DNA from: an uncultured Blastocatellia bacterium
GTDB lineage: Bacteria; Acidobacteriota; Blastocatellia; Pyrinomonadales; Pyrinomonadaceae
DNA length: 38,955 bases
Assembly: GCA_946480785.1 (NCBI GenBank)
Contig: CAMLLD010000064.1
Coordinates: 1-38,955, forward strand
Direction of reading: 5' to 3'
The notes below the pieces were generated by a model. It saw only the letters and a program-made list of their open reading frames with translations, searched no databases and was not told the origin of the DNA. Positions 7,991-16,606 of this stretch are shown piece after piece. A program made the translations under genes and the position numbers. The first letter of the stretch is position 1. Every line of letters begins with the position of its first letter.

Positions 7991-8815
7991 ATGTCCCTTG
8001 CCAATCAACCAGATCGCTCCTGCCTTTCTGTCGTTATACCTGTCTATAACGAAGAAGCGTCGCTGGCTGAAGTGGTCCGTAAACTGCTGCTGCTGCCGCA
8101 ACTACTCGAGATCGTTATCGTTGACGATTGTTCCACCGATCGCAGTGCGGAAGTGGCCCAGTCGCTGAGCCGCATTGATGCGCGCGTGCGCCTGATCAGC
8201 CAGCAGCGAAACATGGGCAAGACGGCGGCGTTGAGATCCGGCTTTGCGGCGACGCGCGGCGAGATCGTGATCGTGCAGGATGCAGACCTCGAATACGATC
8301 CCGAAGAGATTCCGCTCGTGATCGCACCGATTCTCGAAGGACGCGCTGATGTCGTGTTTGGTTCGCGTTTTCTCGTACGCCGAGCGACGCGTGTGCTTTA
8401 TTTCTATCACTACCTCGCGAACAAGTTTTTGACGTTCACTTCAAACCTCTTCACGAACCTGAACATGACCGACATCGAAACCTGTTACAAGGCTTTTCGC
8501 GGCAGTATCATTCGCAACATGGTGATCACGTCGCGGGGTTTTGGTTTCGAAGTGGAATCAACCGCGAAGGTCGCGAAGCTTGGTTGTGCGATTTATGAAG
8601 TGCCCATCAGTTACTACGGACGCACCTACGAGGAAGGGAAGAAAATCGGGCTCAAAGACGGGATGATCGCGTTCTGGTTGATCATCAGGTTCAATCTCTT
8701 CTGCGGCCTTTCCGCGGCTTTTCGCGAGCTGCCGGAACGTGGTGCGACGTCGCGCCAACCCGAGCTGCCTGAGATCAACGCCGCCCCCGCTAAAGCCGAC
8801 AGCGTGTCCGGTTAA
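7991..8815 (+). CDS. GT2-family glycosyltransferase (dolichol/polyprenyl-phosphate-sugar synthase-like)
   Basis: 274 aa with a GT-A fold: SVVIPVYNEE at 13-22, IVIVDDCSTD at 41-50, the metal-binding QDADLEYDP at 96-104 (DxD = D97/D99), FGSRF at 123-127 and DIETCYKAFR at 161-170, a pattern typical of polyprenyl-phosphate sugar transferases such as the DPM1/GtrB group. Unlike GtrB there are no C-terminal transmembrane helices; only a weak hydrophobic patch (about 226-240) is present. It probably moves a sugar from a nucleotide donor to a lipid carrier, feeding the polysaccharide made in this region. It is 25 nt upstream of a methyltransferase gene and probably co-transcribed with it. Family sure, acceptor inferred. 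Confidence 0.9.
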   Translation: MSLANQPDRSCLSVVIPVYNEEASLAEVVRKLLLLPQLLEIVIVDDCSTDRSAEVAQSLSRIDARVRLISQQRNMGKTAALRSGFAATRGEIVIVQDADLEYDPEEIPLVIAPILEGRADVVFGSRFLVRRATRVLYFYHYLANKFLTFTSNLFTNLNMTDIETCYKAFRGSIIRNMVITSRGFGFEVESTAKVAKLGCAIYEVPISYYGRTYEEGKKIGLKDGMIAFWLIIRFNLFCGLSAAFRELPERGATSRQPELPEINAAPAKADSVSG

Positions 8816-8840
8816 CCGCAAACAGAAAATTTTCAACTGA

Positions 8841-9566
8841 ATGTCAGAAAGCGTTGGTTACGTCGGGAAAGACCTCGAGGCGATGTCTTTCGCCGTCAAC
8901 TACCATCGCTGGATACTCGGGAGCTTTGCGCCTTACCTCGGGACGAGAGTGGTTGAAGTCGGCGCGGGCACGGGTTCGTTTTCGGAACTGCTTTGCGAAC
9001 GGCGGCCGCAATCGATTTCGCTGGTTGAGCCTTCGGTGTCGATGTTCGCGCAGCTCACCGAACACGCGCGCGAGCGTTTCGGTTCGATTGATTTGCAACT
9101 CTACAACGAGACGTTCGATCGCGTCGCCGCGCAGATTCGTACGCGGCAACAGCCGGACTCGATCGTTTACGTTAACGTGCTGGAGCACACGGCTGACGAC
9201 GAGCGCGAGATCCGCGTAATGGCCGAGACGCTTGGGCCCGGCGGGCGAGTGTTCATATTCGTTCCGGCGCTGAGTTGGTTGTATGGAAGTTTCGACCGCG
9301 AGATCAATCATTACCGGCGTTATTCGCGCAGCGATCTCGAGAGCAAGTGCCGCGCTGCCGGGTTCAGGATTCTCAGCTCGCGCTATTTCGATCTGTTCGG
9401 CGTGTTGCCGTGGTGGTTGAAGTACAGGCTCTTGAAATCGAGGAAGCTGGAACCGGGAGCGGTGAGGTTTTACGATCAGGCGGTCGTGCCGATTGCGAAG
9501 AGACTCGAAGCGACAGTGACGCCGCCGCTCGGAAAGAACCTTCTCCTGGTTGCGGAAAAATCTTGA
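8841..9566 (+). CDS. Class I SAM-dependent methyltransferase
   Basis: 241 aa. Motif I is VVEVGAGTG at 37-45, an acidic residue follows strand 2 (SLVEPS), and the strand-4 region reads SIVYVNVLEH with the next part LGPGGRVFIFVPAL, as in small-molecule and glycan methyltransferases. The central NHYRRYSRSDL segment recurs in methyltransferases of polysaccharide clusters. It follows the GT2 gene on the same strand and converges on gmd. Substrate is unknown, possibly a lipid-linked sugar. Confidence 0.88.
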   Translation: MSESVGYVGKDLEAMSFAVNYHRWILGSFAPYLGTRVVEVGAGTGSFSELLCERRPQSISLVEPSVSMFAQLTEHARERFGSIDLQLYNETFDRVAAQIRTRQQPDSIVYVNVLEHTADDEREIRVMAETLGPGGRVFIFVPALSWLYGSFDREINHYRRYSRSDLESKCRAAGFRILSSRYFDLFGVLPWWLKYRLLKSRKLEPGAVRFYDQAVVPIAKRLEATVTPPLGKNLLLVAEKS

Positions 9567-9617
9567 GCAGCGCTAGCCCTGTGAACCGCTAGACCTGAGC
9601 AACTTTAGACCTGTGCG
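9567..9617. repeat. Degenerate ~17-bp tandem repeat over the convergent gene ends
   Basis: Three related units (9567-9583, 9584-9600, 9601-9617) share a core like GCTAGACCTG. The rightmost unit includes the last codons and stop of gmd on the minus strand; the two copies beyond it keep the CAGGTCTAG / CAGGGCTAG core. The repeat fills the 38 bp between the methyltransferase and gmd stops. It looks like a small duplication of the gmd 3' end. Confidence 0.55.
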
Positions 9618-10585
9618 GCCTGCGTCTTAAGATCCGCAGCGACCATCTCTTTGATCAACTCGCGAAACGTGTACTGCGGTTCCCACTCCAACACACGCCG
9701 CGCTTTCGACGCGTCGCCGATCAGTTGGTCCACCTCCGCCGGCCGATAATACCGTTCATCCACTTTCACGAACTCGCGGTAATCGAGATCCGCTTCCGCA
9801 AACGCGATCTCACACAACTCGCGCACGCTGTGCGTCTCCCCGGTCGCAACCACGAAATCATCGGGCGCATCCTGCTGCAACATCGCGTGCATCGCGCGCA
9901 CGTAGTCGACCGCGTGACCCCAATCGCGCCGCGCCTCGAGATTGCCAATCCTCAGCTCCGAAGCGAGTCCGAACTTGATCCGCGCGACCGTGCTCGTCGT
10001 TTTGCGCGTAACAAACTCCAATCCACGTCGCGGACTCTCATGATTGAACAAGATCCCGCTCAAACAAAACAGACTGTACGCATCGCGATAATTCCTCGTT
10101 AGATGAAACCCCGCGAGTTTGCTAATCCCGTACGGACTGCGCGGCTGAAACGGCGTCGTCTCTTTCTGCGGCACCTCGCTCGCATTGCCGAACATCTCGC
10201 TCGAACCGGCGAAGTAAAAACGGCAACGCGGCCGCACTTCGCGCAACGCGGCGAGCACGTAATGCGTGCCGTTGATGTTCATGTTCATCGTCGAGAAGCC
10301 GTCGGCAAAACTCTCCGCCACGAAGCTCTGCGCCGCGAGGTGATAACACTCGTCAAAGTCGTGCTTGCTCAGTACGTGAAAGATGCTGGCGTAACTTTCG
10401 AGACTCGCCGGATGCAGCGTGATGCGGTCGAGGATGTGGGCGATGCGGCTGAAACGCGTCTCGGGCGCTTCGAGCGCGACACGCCGCACGAGGCCGTGGA
10501 CCTCGTAGCCGAGGTTGAGCAGGTAATCGGCGAGGTAGCTGCCGTCCTGGCCCGTGATGCCCGTAATCAGTGCGCGCTTGGTCAT
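9605..10585 (-). CDS. gmd: GDP-mannose 4,6-dehydratase
   Basis: 326 aa, normal for the family. It converts GDP-mannose to GDP-4-keto-6-deoxymannose, the precursor of GDP-fucose, GDP-rhamnose and related sugars, in the cytoplasm. Visible signatures: the NADP-binding GITGQDG at 9-15, YHLAAQSFV at 81-89, SSEMFG at 128-133, the catalytic pair Y152/K156 in SPYGISK, and LFNHESPRRG. No reductase or epimerase for the next step (such as rmd or fcl) is in the window, so the final sugar is unknown. It stands alone on the minus strand between plus-strand genes but fits the surrounding glycan genes. Confidence 0.96.
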   Translation of the reverse strand: MTKRALITGITGQDGSYLADYLLNLGYEVHGLVRRVALEAPETRFSRIAHILDRITLHPASLESYASIFHVLSKHDFDECYHLAAQSFVAESFADGFSTMNMNINGTHYVLAALREVRPRCRFYFAGSSEMFGNASEVPQKETTPFQPRSPYGISKLAGFHLTRNYRDAYSLFCLSGILFNHESPRRGLEFVTRKTTSTVARIKFGLASELRIGNLEARRDWGHAVDYVRAMHAMLQQDAPDDFVVATGETHSVRELCEIAFAEADLDYREFVKVDERYYRPAEVDQLIGDASKARRVLEWEPQYTFRELIKEMVAADLKTQAAQV

Positions 10586-10710
10586 GAAGGTGATTTACCA
10601 CAGATCGGGCGGATTGCACAGCAGCTTGCGGGACTGTGGGTTTCCCCTTAGAATGGCCGTTCTTCTAGCTCCCCGATGGTATCTAATCTGCTCTTATCTA
10701 AGTTTTTAGC

Positions 10711-10715
10711 GGAGG
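10711..10715 (+). promoter_or_regulatory. Ribosome binding site GGAGG selecting a GTG start
   Basis: GGAGG ends 5 nt before the GTG at 10721. The upstream in-frame ATG at 10676 has no such site and would put 15 extra residues before the signal peptide. Confidence 0.75.
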
Positions 10716-10720
10716 CTTTT

Positions 10721-13243
10721 GTGAAGCAAGGTTTCTGGTTATTGTGCGCCAGCATCGTGTGTCTCGTCCTCGGTAGCTCCCTCGCCTCCGTGTCGGCCCA
10801 GACCACCTCGCCGACCCCCGATCCCTTCGTGGTCCAGTTGACGTCGGTCCCGACTGCCGCGTTCAACACAAGCATCGGCGACATGACTGCCAATGGCCGC
10901 TTCGTCGTTTTTGTTTCCAACGGCGACCTCTCCACCGAGAAGACGATCGACGGCAGAAATAATGCCGACGGCAATCGCGAGATCTTCCTGGCCGATTACG
11001 CGCAACGTCGTATCTTCCAGCTTACCAACACGAAGAACGTGCCGAATCCGGTTCCGAGTCCTTCGCCGACACCGACGCCGAGTCCCACGCCCACTCCGAC
11101 TGCGAGTCCGACTCCGACGCCGAGCCCTGTGCCGACTCCCGCGGACCCGACGCAAGTGAAAATCGAAATCGCCAATCGCGGACCGATGATCTCGTTTGCG
11201 CCGCAGTTGGTTGACGGTCAACGCGTCTACACGATCGTCTTCAGCTCGAACGCGCCGAACCCCGCGAACTTCGACGGCACTGAAGGCACTCTCGCGCAGG
11301 ACGGGAACTCGGAGATCTGGATCTATCGCTTCGCAGCGGCGGACGTTGATTTAACGCTCGGCGCGGATCTGCCTCGACAGAACCTCGCCGCGGGCACGTT
11401 TACCCAAGTCACGAATACGCCCGCGAGCCGTGTGCCCTCGGCTGGTTCGACGACGAAGTCGCCGTTCTTTGCCGACGACAATCGCGAAGCCACGATCAGC
11501 GACGACGGCAACATTCTCGCGTTCATTTCCACGCGCAATCTCGTGCCGAGTGTCGGTAACGCCGACGGCAATCCGGAACTGTTCTTTTATAACGTCAGCG
11601 GCGCGGCTTTCGCGCAAGGCACGAGCACGCAGGACGCAGTGCCGGGGGTCGGACTCGTCTTTCAGAGTAATCCATCGCTCTCGGCTGACGGATCACTGGT
11701 GGCTTTTATTTCCTCCGCAAACCTTGCGAACAACAATGCTGACGGCAATGCGGAGATCTATTTTGCCAACGCCGGCAGCACGGGGCTGAGTAACATTCGC
11801 CAGGTGACGCGCACGCAGAACGGCAGCGGCAACACAAACATCCTGAGCCCGGGCCGGCGGATGAGTCGCAACGGCGGCTTCATCGCGTTTGAATCGCGCG
11901 CGACCGATCCGAAGTCGAATGCGGTGGCGACGAGCACGCTGCTCGGAATGTTTGTTTACACGGTGGCGACCGATACGTTTGTCGAAGTCGCGCCGCGTCC
12001 GACGACGTTTAGTGACATCGCCCGTTTTCCGACGTTCACCGATTACAACGGTGGGCTCGTGCCGGCGAGTCTCGTGTTCACTTCGGCGTTGAACTTCCGT
12101 CCTGATGGAACGTTTCCCGCGGCCGCGCAGGACAATGAAGGACTCAACCCGCAACGCACCGCGCAGATCTTTTTGACTTCGCTGCCGGCTTCGACGACGC
12201 AGAGTTTCAATCGCCTGACGAACACGCCCGCTTTGGGATCGGGCCAAACGTTCGGCGGCACGTTGCCGGTGACGAGCGACACGCGCAAACGCATGGCGTT
12301 CGTGCTTGGTGGTCTCGATCTCGGTGGTGGCAATTTGGATTTCTCGGCGGAGTTGTTCTATCTGCTGAGTCCGCAACCAACGGCGGTTTCCAATGCGGCG
12401 CTTTCGTTCTTCACGGGCGCCAGCAATATGCCGGTCACGGCGGCTACGCCTGCGCCGACCGCGAGTCCGACGCCGACACCGACGCCAACTCCGAGTCCGG
12501 TGCCGGGCCAGCCTTTTGCGCTCGCGCCGGGTGAGTTGAGTATTGTTCGTTCGACCGTTTCGCTTGCGCCGTCGAATGCGGTTCCGTGCACGACGTTCAA
12601 CGGCTGTGCTTCAGAAACGTTGCGCAGTCCGGCGTTGCCGATCGAGCTCAACGGTGTGTCTATATCATTCAATGGTTACGCGGCCGGGCTTTACTTCGTT
12701 GGCGATGCCGAGAAACAGATCAACTTCGTGATGCCGATTGGCGCGTCGTCAGCTCTCGAAAATGTCGCGGTCAATATTTTCAACAGCGGAAATAATAGCG
12801 ACACGATCCTGCACGGGCTGGTGAATCTCACGATTGCTCAACCTGACATTTTCAGTACCACGGGCGATGCGGGAGGGCGCGCGGTTGCTTTCAACGTTAC
12901 CAATCCCAACGCGCGCACGAGCGAGCCGTTCAGTGTTACGTCGAATGACGCAACGGGGACAAGTGTGCCTACCGTGATCGAGTTGAACGTTACGGGATTA
13001 CGATTCGCTGTGAAGACGGAGGTGTCAGTGACGATTGGCACGACCGTGTTGCCGGCGGAGAACATCGTGCTGGTGCAGCCGAACCCGGAGATGCCCGGTT
13101 TCGACATCGTTCAGTTTACGCTGCCGGCTTCACTAGCGGGCGCGGGCGACGTGCCGATACAGGTGACATTCACGAGTACGTCACCGGCCGTCACGACTGT
13201 TAGTCGACCAGCCGCCACCGCACCACACATAACGATTCAGTAA
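10721..13243 (+). CDS. Secreted beta-propeller protein with Pro/Thr linkers and TIGR03437-type C-terminus
   Basis: 840 aa from the GTG at 10721, chosen for its GGAGG site and a clean signal peptide (hydrophobic segment then SVSAQ). The body has repeated DGN.EIF/EIW/EIY and DGxxxAFIS units like TolB/PD40 propeller blades (NADGNREIFLADY, NADGNPELFFYN, NADGNAEIYFAN). A long Ser/Pro/Thr linker (about 109-143) interrupts the propeller between blades, and a second (about 576-595) leads into the last 240 residues, which match the TIGR03437 pattern (GLYFVGDAEKQINFVMP, then VNLTIAQPDIFS), a domain described from Solibacter. It is probably exported; whether it binds the cell surface is unknown. The metalloprotease gene follows on the same strand after a palindrome. 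Confidence 0.85.
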   Translation: MKQGFWLLCASIVCLVLGSSLASVSAQTTSPTPDPFVVQLTSVPTAAFNTSIGDMTANGRFVVFVSNGDLSTEKTIDGRNNADGNREIFLADYAQRRIFQLTNTKNVPNPVPSPSPTPTPSPTPTPTASPTPTPSPVPTPADPTQVKIEIANRGPMISFAPQLVDGQRVYTIVFSSNAPNPANFDGTEGTLAQDGNSEIWIYRFAAADVDLTLGADLPRQNLAAGTFTQVTNTPASRVPSAGSTTKSPFFADDNREATISDDGNILAFISTRNLVPSVGNADGNPELFFYNVSGAAFAQGTSTQDAVPGVGLVFQSNPSLSADGSLVAFISSANLANNNADGNAEIYFANAGSTGLSNIRQVTRTQNGSGNTNILSPGRRMSRNGGFIAFESRATDPKSNAVATSTLLGMFVYTVATDTFVEVAPRPTTFSDIARFPTFTDYNGGLVPASLVFTSALNFRPDGTFPAAAQDNEGLNPQRTAQIFLTSLPASTTQSFNRLTNTPALGSGQTFGGTLPVTSDTRKRMAFVLGGLDLGGGNLDFSAELFYLLSPQPTAVSNAALSFFTGASNMPVTAATPAPTASPTPTPTPTPSPVPGQPFALAPGELSIVRSTVSLAPSNAVPCTTFNGCASETLRSPALPIELNGVSISFNGYAAGLYFVGDAEKQINFVMPIGASSALENVAVNIFNSGNNSDTILHGLVNLTIAQPDIFSTTGDAGGRAVAFNVTNPNARTSEPFSVTSNDATGTSVPTVIELNVTGLRFAVKTEVSVTIGTTVLPAENIVLVQPNPEMPGFDIVQFTLPASLAGAGDVPIQVTFTSTSPAVTTVSRPAATAPHITIQ

Positions 13244-13244
13244 C

Positions 13245-13329
13245 TTTGGAGTGCGGCGGCTCGACGCCGCTTTCACCCTTAATCACACGCGATCGAGGTG
13301 AAAGCGGCGTCGAGTCGCCGCACTCCAAA
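13245..13329. repeat. 85-bp palindrome, copy 1 of a dispersed family
   Basis: 33-bp arms (13245-13277 and 13297-13329) begin TTTGGAGTGCGGCGGC and differ at one position by my comparison; the 19-nt loop contains AATCAC and GATCGA. It starts 2 nt after the stop of the beta-propeller gene. A second copy lies at 18911-18993. RNA from it would form a very stable hairpin on either strand, so it may act as a terminator here, although copy 2 sits in an upstream region. Confidence 0.93.
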
Positions 13330-13382
13330 TCGAGGAAAAACCCTTCGCTGTGGGGCGGGTGCCGTGCTACCATGCGCCCGTT

Positions 13383-13399
13383 GGCTGGGTTCCCCAGCC
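13383..13399. repeat. Small perfect hairpin upstream of the metalloprotease gene
   Basis: GGCTGGG-TTC-CCCAGCC, a 7-bp stem with a 3-nt loop, lies 52 nt before the metalloprotease ATG, in the likely 5' leader. CCCAGGCTTTTTCGCG follows. It might attenuate or stabilise the message, or be chance in GC-rich DNA. Confidence 0.5.
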
Positions 13400-13451
13400 T
13401 TCCAACTCCCAGGCTTTTTCGCGATAACTCTTCCTCGCCAGGAAGCTCTAA

Positions 13452-15545
13452 ATGCATTATCCCGCCGCCATCATCGCAAGTGTGGTGCTGTTTCTGGCGC
13501 TCGGCGCCGGAGAGCGGCTGGAAACGCGCGACTCCTCCGAATTCGATCCCGCTCCGCAAACTGCGCGTCGTATTCGTTGGCCCAAACGGACCATCGAGAT
13601 CTCATTCTCTAACTCGCTGCTCACGCCCGGCGCGAACATCAAACCCGACAGCGACGTCGTCGGCGCTGCGAAACGCGCGCTCGCACGCTGGTCCAGTCTC
13701 GCGAACATCAACTTCGTCGTGAACTGGACCGCCGCAACCTCCGTCAGTCCTGCCGACGGCGGCGACGGCGTGAGCCTGATCACGATCGCCGACACGCCCG
13801 ACAACGAGCTCTTCAATTCAGACTCGACCACCGCGCGCACGCGCATCTTTTTCAACTCCGAGACCGGCGCGATCGCCGAAGCGGACATCAGCATCAATCC
13901 GCAGCCGCGCGCCGAAGACGGCACGGAGCTCCAGTTTTCCACCGACGGCACGCCGGGCACTTACGATCTCGAAGCAACGTTCACGCACGAGATCGGCCAC
14001 CTGCTCGGTCTCGAACATTCCGCGGTGCTCGGTTCGACGATGCAGGGCCGCCAGGCGTTCAACGGAACGTTCGGTTTGCCCGCCGTCACGGAGCGCACGT
14101 TGAGTGAAGACGACCGGCAAAAGATCCGCAGCCTTTATGGCCCGGGCCAACGACTCGGCAGCATCGAAGGAAGATTGTTTGACAACCGCGCGCCCGGCGC
14201 GTTGAAGCCGTTGAGCGGCGTCACGGTGTGGGCCGAGAACCTCGCGACCGGACGCGTGATGGCGAGCGCCACCACCGCTGACGACGGCACTTACGAACTG
14301 GAAGGACTCGCCGCCGGACAGTATCGCGTCATGGTCTCGCCAACTTCTCCCGACGTCGTTGCTAGCGCGCCGAAGTTTCGCAGCTTCGAATTGTCGAACC
14401 AGGTGACGGTGAAGGGCACCGGCGCTACGCCGCTGAACTTCAACCTCGTGCCGCCGCAAGCCGCTTCGCTGAACCCGAAGTTTATCGGACTGAACGCCGA
14501 GCTCTCGACAGTGGCCTTGCCGCTCGAGCCCGGCAAACGCGTGAAGCTGTATCTCGGCGGTGAAGGTGTGGACCAAGTGCCCGGCACGAGCATCGTCGTC
14601 AACTCGCCGTACTTCACGGTCGATCCCGCGAGTCTCGCGCGCGAACAACTGCAGACGCCGTTTCCGGTGATCAGCGTCGAGCTGCAAGTCGCGCCGAATG
14701 CGCCGTTCGGCGATTACACCGTTCGCTTGCAGTCAAACTCGGGTGAGCTTGCGTACGTGCCCGGCGCGATCACGATCGATCCGGCTGCGAACACCGCGCT
14801 AGCGAATCCGGTCGATGATTTCCGTTTCTTCGTGAACCAACAGTATCTCGATGTCAGCGGCCACGAAGCAGACCAGGCGACGGTTGATAAGCTGGTGGCC
14901 CAACTCGCGCAATGTAACGGCAAGAGCGATTGCCTGCGCGCGCGGCGCGTCGAAGTTTCCACCAATCTATTTGCCGACAACGAGCTCGAGTCGAGCGCGG
15001 CTTTCCTAAACTCGCTTTACACCTCTGCGCTTGGACGGCGTCCGAAGTTTGCGGAGTTTGAAAGTGATCGTACCGCACTCAAACAACCGAAAGACGACGC
15101 GCGCAACGCGTTTATGCTCGCGTTTGTGCAGCGGCCTGAATTCAAAAAGCGTTTTCCGGAAACGATGAAACCGGCGGAGTTTGTCGATGCGGTGCTATCG
15201 TCGCTGACGCAGAACGCGAACGTCGATCTCGGCTCGCTGCGTACGGAGTTGCTCGATCTGGCTGACGATCCAAACGGCCGCGTCGCAGTGTTGACGAAAG
15301 TGATCGCGCAACAGCCGTTGCTCGATGCGCAGTACAACCAATCGCTGATCCTGTCGCACTACTTCGCTTATCTTCGGCGCGATCCCGACGACAGCGGTTT
15401 CGCCACGTGGCTGAACACGATCAAGAACAAACCACTGCGCGACGCCGATATCGCGCGCTCGGTCACCTGCGGCTTCCTGAATTCGGCGGAGTATCAAAAC
15501 CGCTTCGGCCTGCTCACCACTCACGACCCGCGTGAATGCAACTAA
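13452..15545 (+). CDS. Secreted matrixin-like metalloprotease with carboxypeptidase-regulatory-like and DUF4214 domains
   Basis: 697 aa. After a short signal peptide (about 1-20) comes a zinc protease domain with the metzincin motif HEIGHLLGLEHS (179-190; ligands H179, H183, H189, catalytic E180) and a Met-turn candidate M197. Residues about 237-332 look like a carboxypeptidase-regulatory/CNA-B beta sandwich (SGVTVWAENLATGR, DDGTYELEGLAAGQYRV). About 340-445 is beta-rich. About 455-686 is a DUF4214 module (YFAYLRRDPDDSGFATWL) with both halves contiguous, unlike the 931-aa protein. AGGAAG stands 8 nt before the ATG. It probably cleaves extracellular proteins; DUF4214 may hold it at the surface. 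A paired palindrome and a hairpin precede it. Confidence 0.9.
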   Translation: MHYPAAIIASVVLFLALGAGERLETRDSSEFDPAPQTARRIRWPKRTIEISFSNSLLTPGANIKPDSDVVGAAKRALARWSSLANINFVVNWTAATSVSPADGGDGVSLITIADTPDNELFNSDSTTARTRIFFNSETGAIAEADISINPQPRAEDGTELQFSTDGTPGTYDLEATFTHEIGHLLGLEHSAVLGSTMQGRQAFNGTFGLPAVTERTLSEDDRQKIRSLYGPGQRLGSIEGRLFDNRAPGALKPLSGVTVWAENLATGRVMASATTADDGTYELEGLAAGQYRVMVSPTSPDVVASAPKFRSFELSNQVTVKGTGATPLNFNLVPPQAASLNPKFIGLNAELSTVALPLEPGKRVKLYLGGEGVDQVPGTSIVVNSPYFTVDPASLAREQLQTPFPVISVELQVAPNAPFGDYTVRLQSNSGELAYVPGAITIDPAANTALANPVDDFRFFVNQQYLDVSGHEADQATVDKLVAQLAQCNGKSDCLRARRVEVSTNLFADNELESSAAFLNSLYTSALGRRPKFAEFESDRTALKQPKDDARNAFMLAFVQRPEFKKRFPETMKPAEFVDAVLSSLTQNANVDLGSLRTELLDLADDPNGRVAVLTKVIAQQPLLDAQYNQSLILSHYFAYLRRDPDDSGFATWLNTIKNKPLRDADIARSVTCGFLNSAEYQNRFGLLTTHDPRECN

Positions 15546-15609
15546 CTCGCGGCAGGATGCTATAGTTGCTCCGCGAAGTTTCAATCCACTCAAGAAGTCT
15601 TAGCCGGGT

Positions 15610-16602
15610 TTGAAGGAAAAACTACTCTCGTATCTCGTCTGTCCGTCGTGCAATGGCTCCCTCGATCTTTCGGTCGACGAGACTGAGCAGCAGGAAATAA
15701 TCGAAGGCGCTTTGCGTTGCCGCGACTGCGCTACGTCGTTTCCAATCTCCCGCGGTGTGCCGCGATTTGCGGATCTCGCCGAGGTCGAAAGCGACAAACG
15801 CGCGACCGCTGCGGGTTTCGGTTGGCAGTGGCAACACTTCACGCAGGAAGACGCGCGCTACGCCGAACAGTTTCTCGGTTGGATCGCGCCAGTCACGCCC
15901 GAATTTTTCAGCGACAAGGTCGTGCTCGAAGGCGGTTGCGGCAAGGGACGGCACACGCAACTCGCCGCGCGTTGGGGCGCGCAGGACGTGATCGGCATTG
16001 ATCTCAGCGCGGCGGTCGAAACAGCGTTTGCCGCGACGCGTTCGTTGCCGAACGCGCACATCATTCAAGCCGACATTTATCGCTTGCCGCTCGCGCGCAA
16101 GTTTGATTACGCGTTCTCCGTCGGCGTCCTGCACCACTTACCCGATCCGCGCGCGGGCTTCATCTCGCTGGCGTCCAAAGTGAAACCCGGCGGACAGATC
16201 TCGGCGTGGATCTACGGCGCGGAGAACAACGAATGGATCACGCGTTTTGTGAATCCGGTGCGCGAGCGCGTCACGTCGAGGATAGACCAACGCGCGCTGT
16301 TGCAGTTGTCGAAAATTCCCGCGGCGTGTCTTTATCTGGCGACGAAGCTCGTCTATGGACCACTAAATCGCAACGGCTCGTCTTTCGCGCGGCATCTTTT
16401 TTACAATGACTACCTGAAAGCGATCGCGCCGTTTGGCTGGCGCGAACAGCACACGATCGTTTTCGATCATCTGGTGGCGCCGACGGCGTTCTACATCTCG
16501 CGCGCGGAGTTTGAAGAGTGGTGGCGCGACATCGGGGCGCGCGACGTGACGATCACCTGGCACAACAAGAATAGCTGGCGCGGGCTTGGCACTGTCTCGT
16601 AA
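15610..16602 (+). CDS. SAM-dependent methyltransferase with N-terminal zinc-ribbon (Trm112-like) domain
   Basis: 330 aa from a TTG start, which is the only good in-frame start before the first zinc motif. Residues 7-52 resemble Trm112p: CPSC (11/14) and CRDC (37/40) form a four-Cys zinc site, followed by FPISRGVPRF. The methyltransferase part has VLEGGCGKGRHT at 105-116, IGIDLS at 128-133 and FSVGVLHHLPDP in the strand-4 region. Proteins of this layout are common in surface-polysaccharide clusters. Its stop is 4 nt before the likely wzm start, so the two are almost certainly co-transcribed. Substrate unknown. Confidence 0.88.
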   Translation: MKEKLLSYLVCPSCNGSLDLSVDETEQQEIIEGALRCRDCATSFPISRGVPRFADLAEVESDKRATAAGFGWQWQHFTQEDARYAEQFLGWIAPVTPEFFSDKVVLEGGCGKGRHTQLAARWGAQDVIGIDLSAAVETAFAATRSLPNAHIIQADIYRLPLARKFDYAFSVGVLHHLPDPRAGFISLASKVKPGGQISAWIYGAENNEWITRFVNPVRERVTSRIDQRALLQLSKIPAACLYLATKLVYGPLNRNGSSFARHLFYNDYLKAIAPFGWREQHTIVFDHLVAPTAFYISRAEFEEWWRDIGARDVTITWHNKNSWRGLGTVS

Positions 16603-16606
16603 GCAA

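Noticed and set aside
13818..14687. 289-codon minus-strand frame across the metalloprotease
   Set aside because: Shadow of the metalloprotease gene; no start signal or motif.
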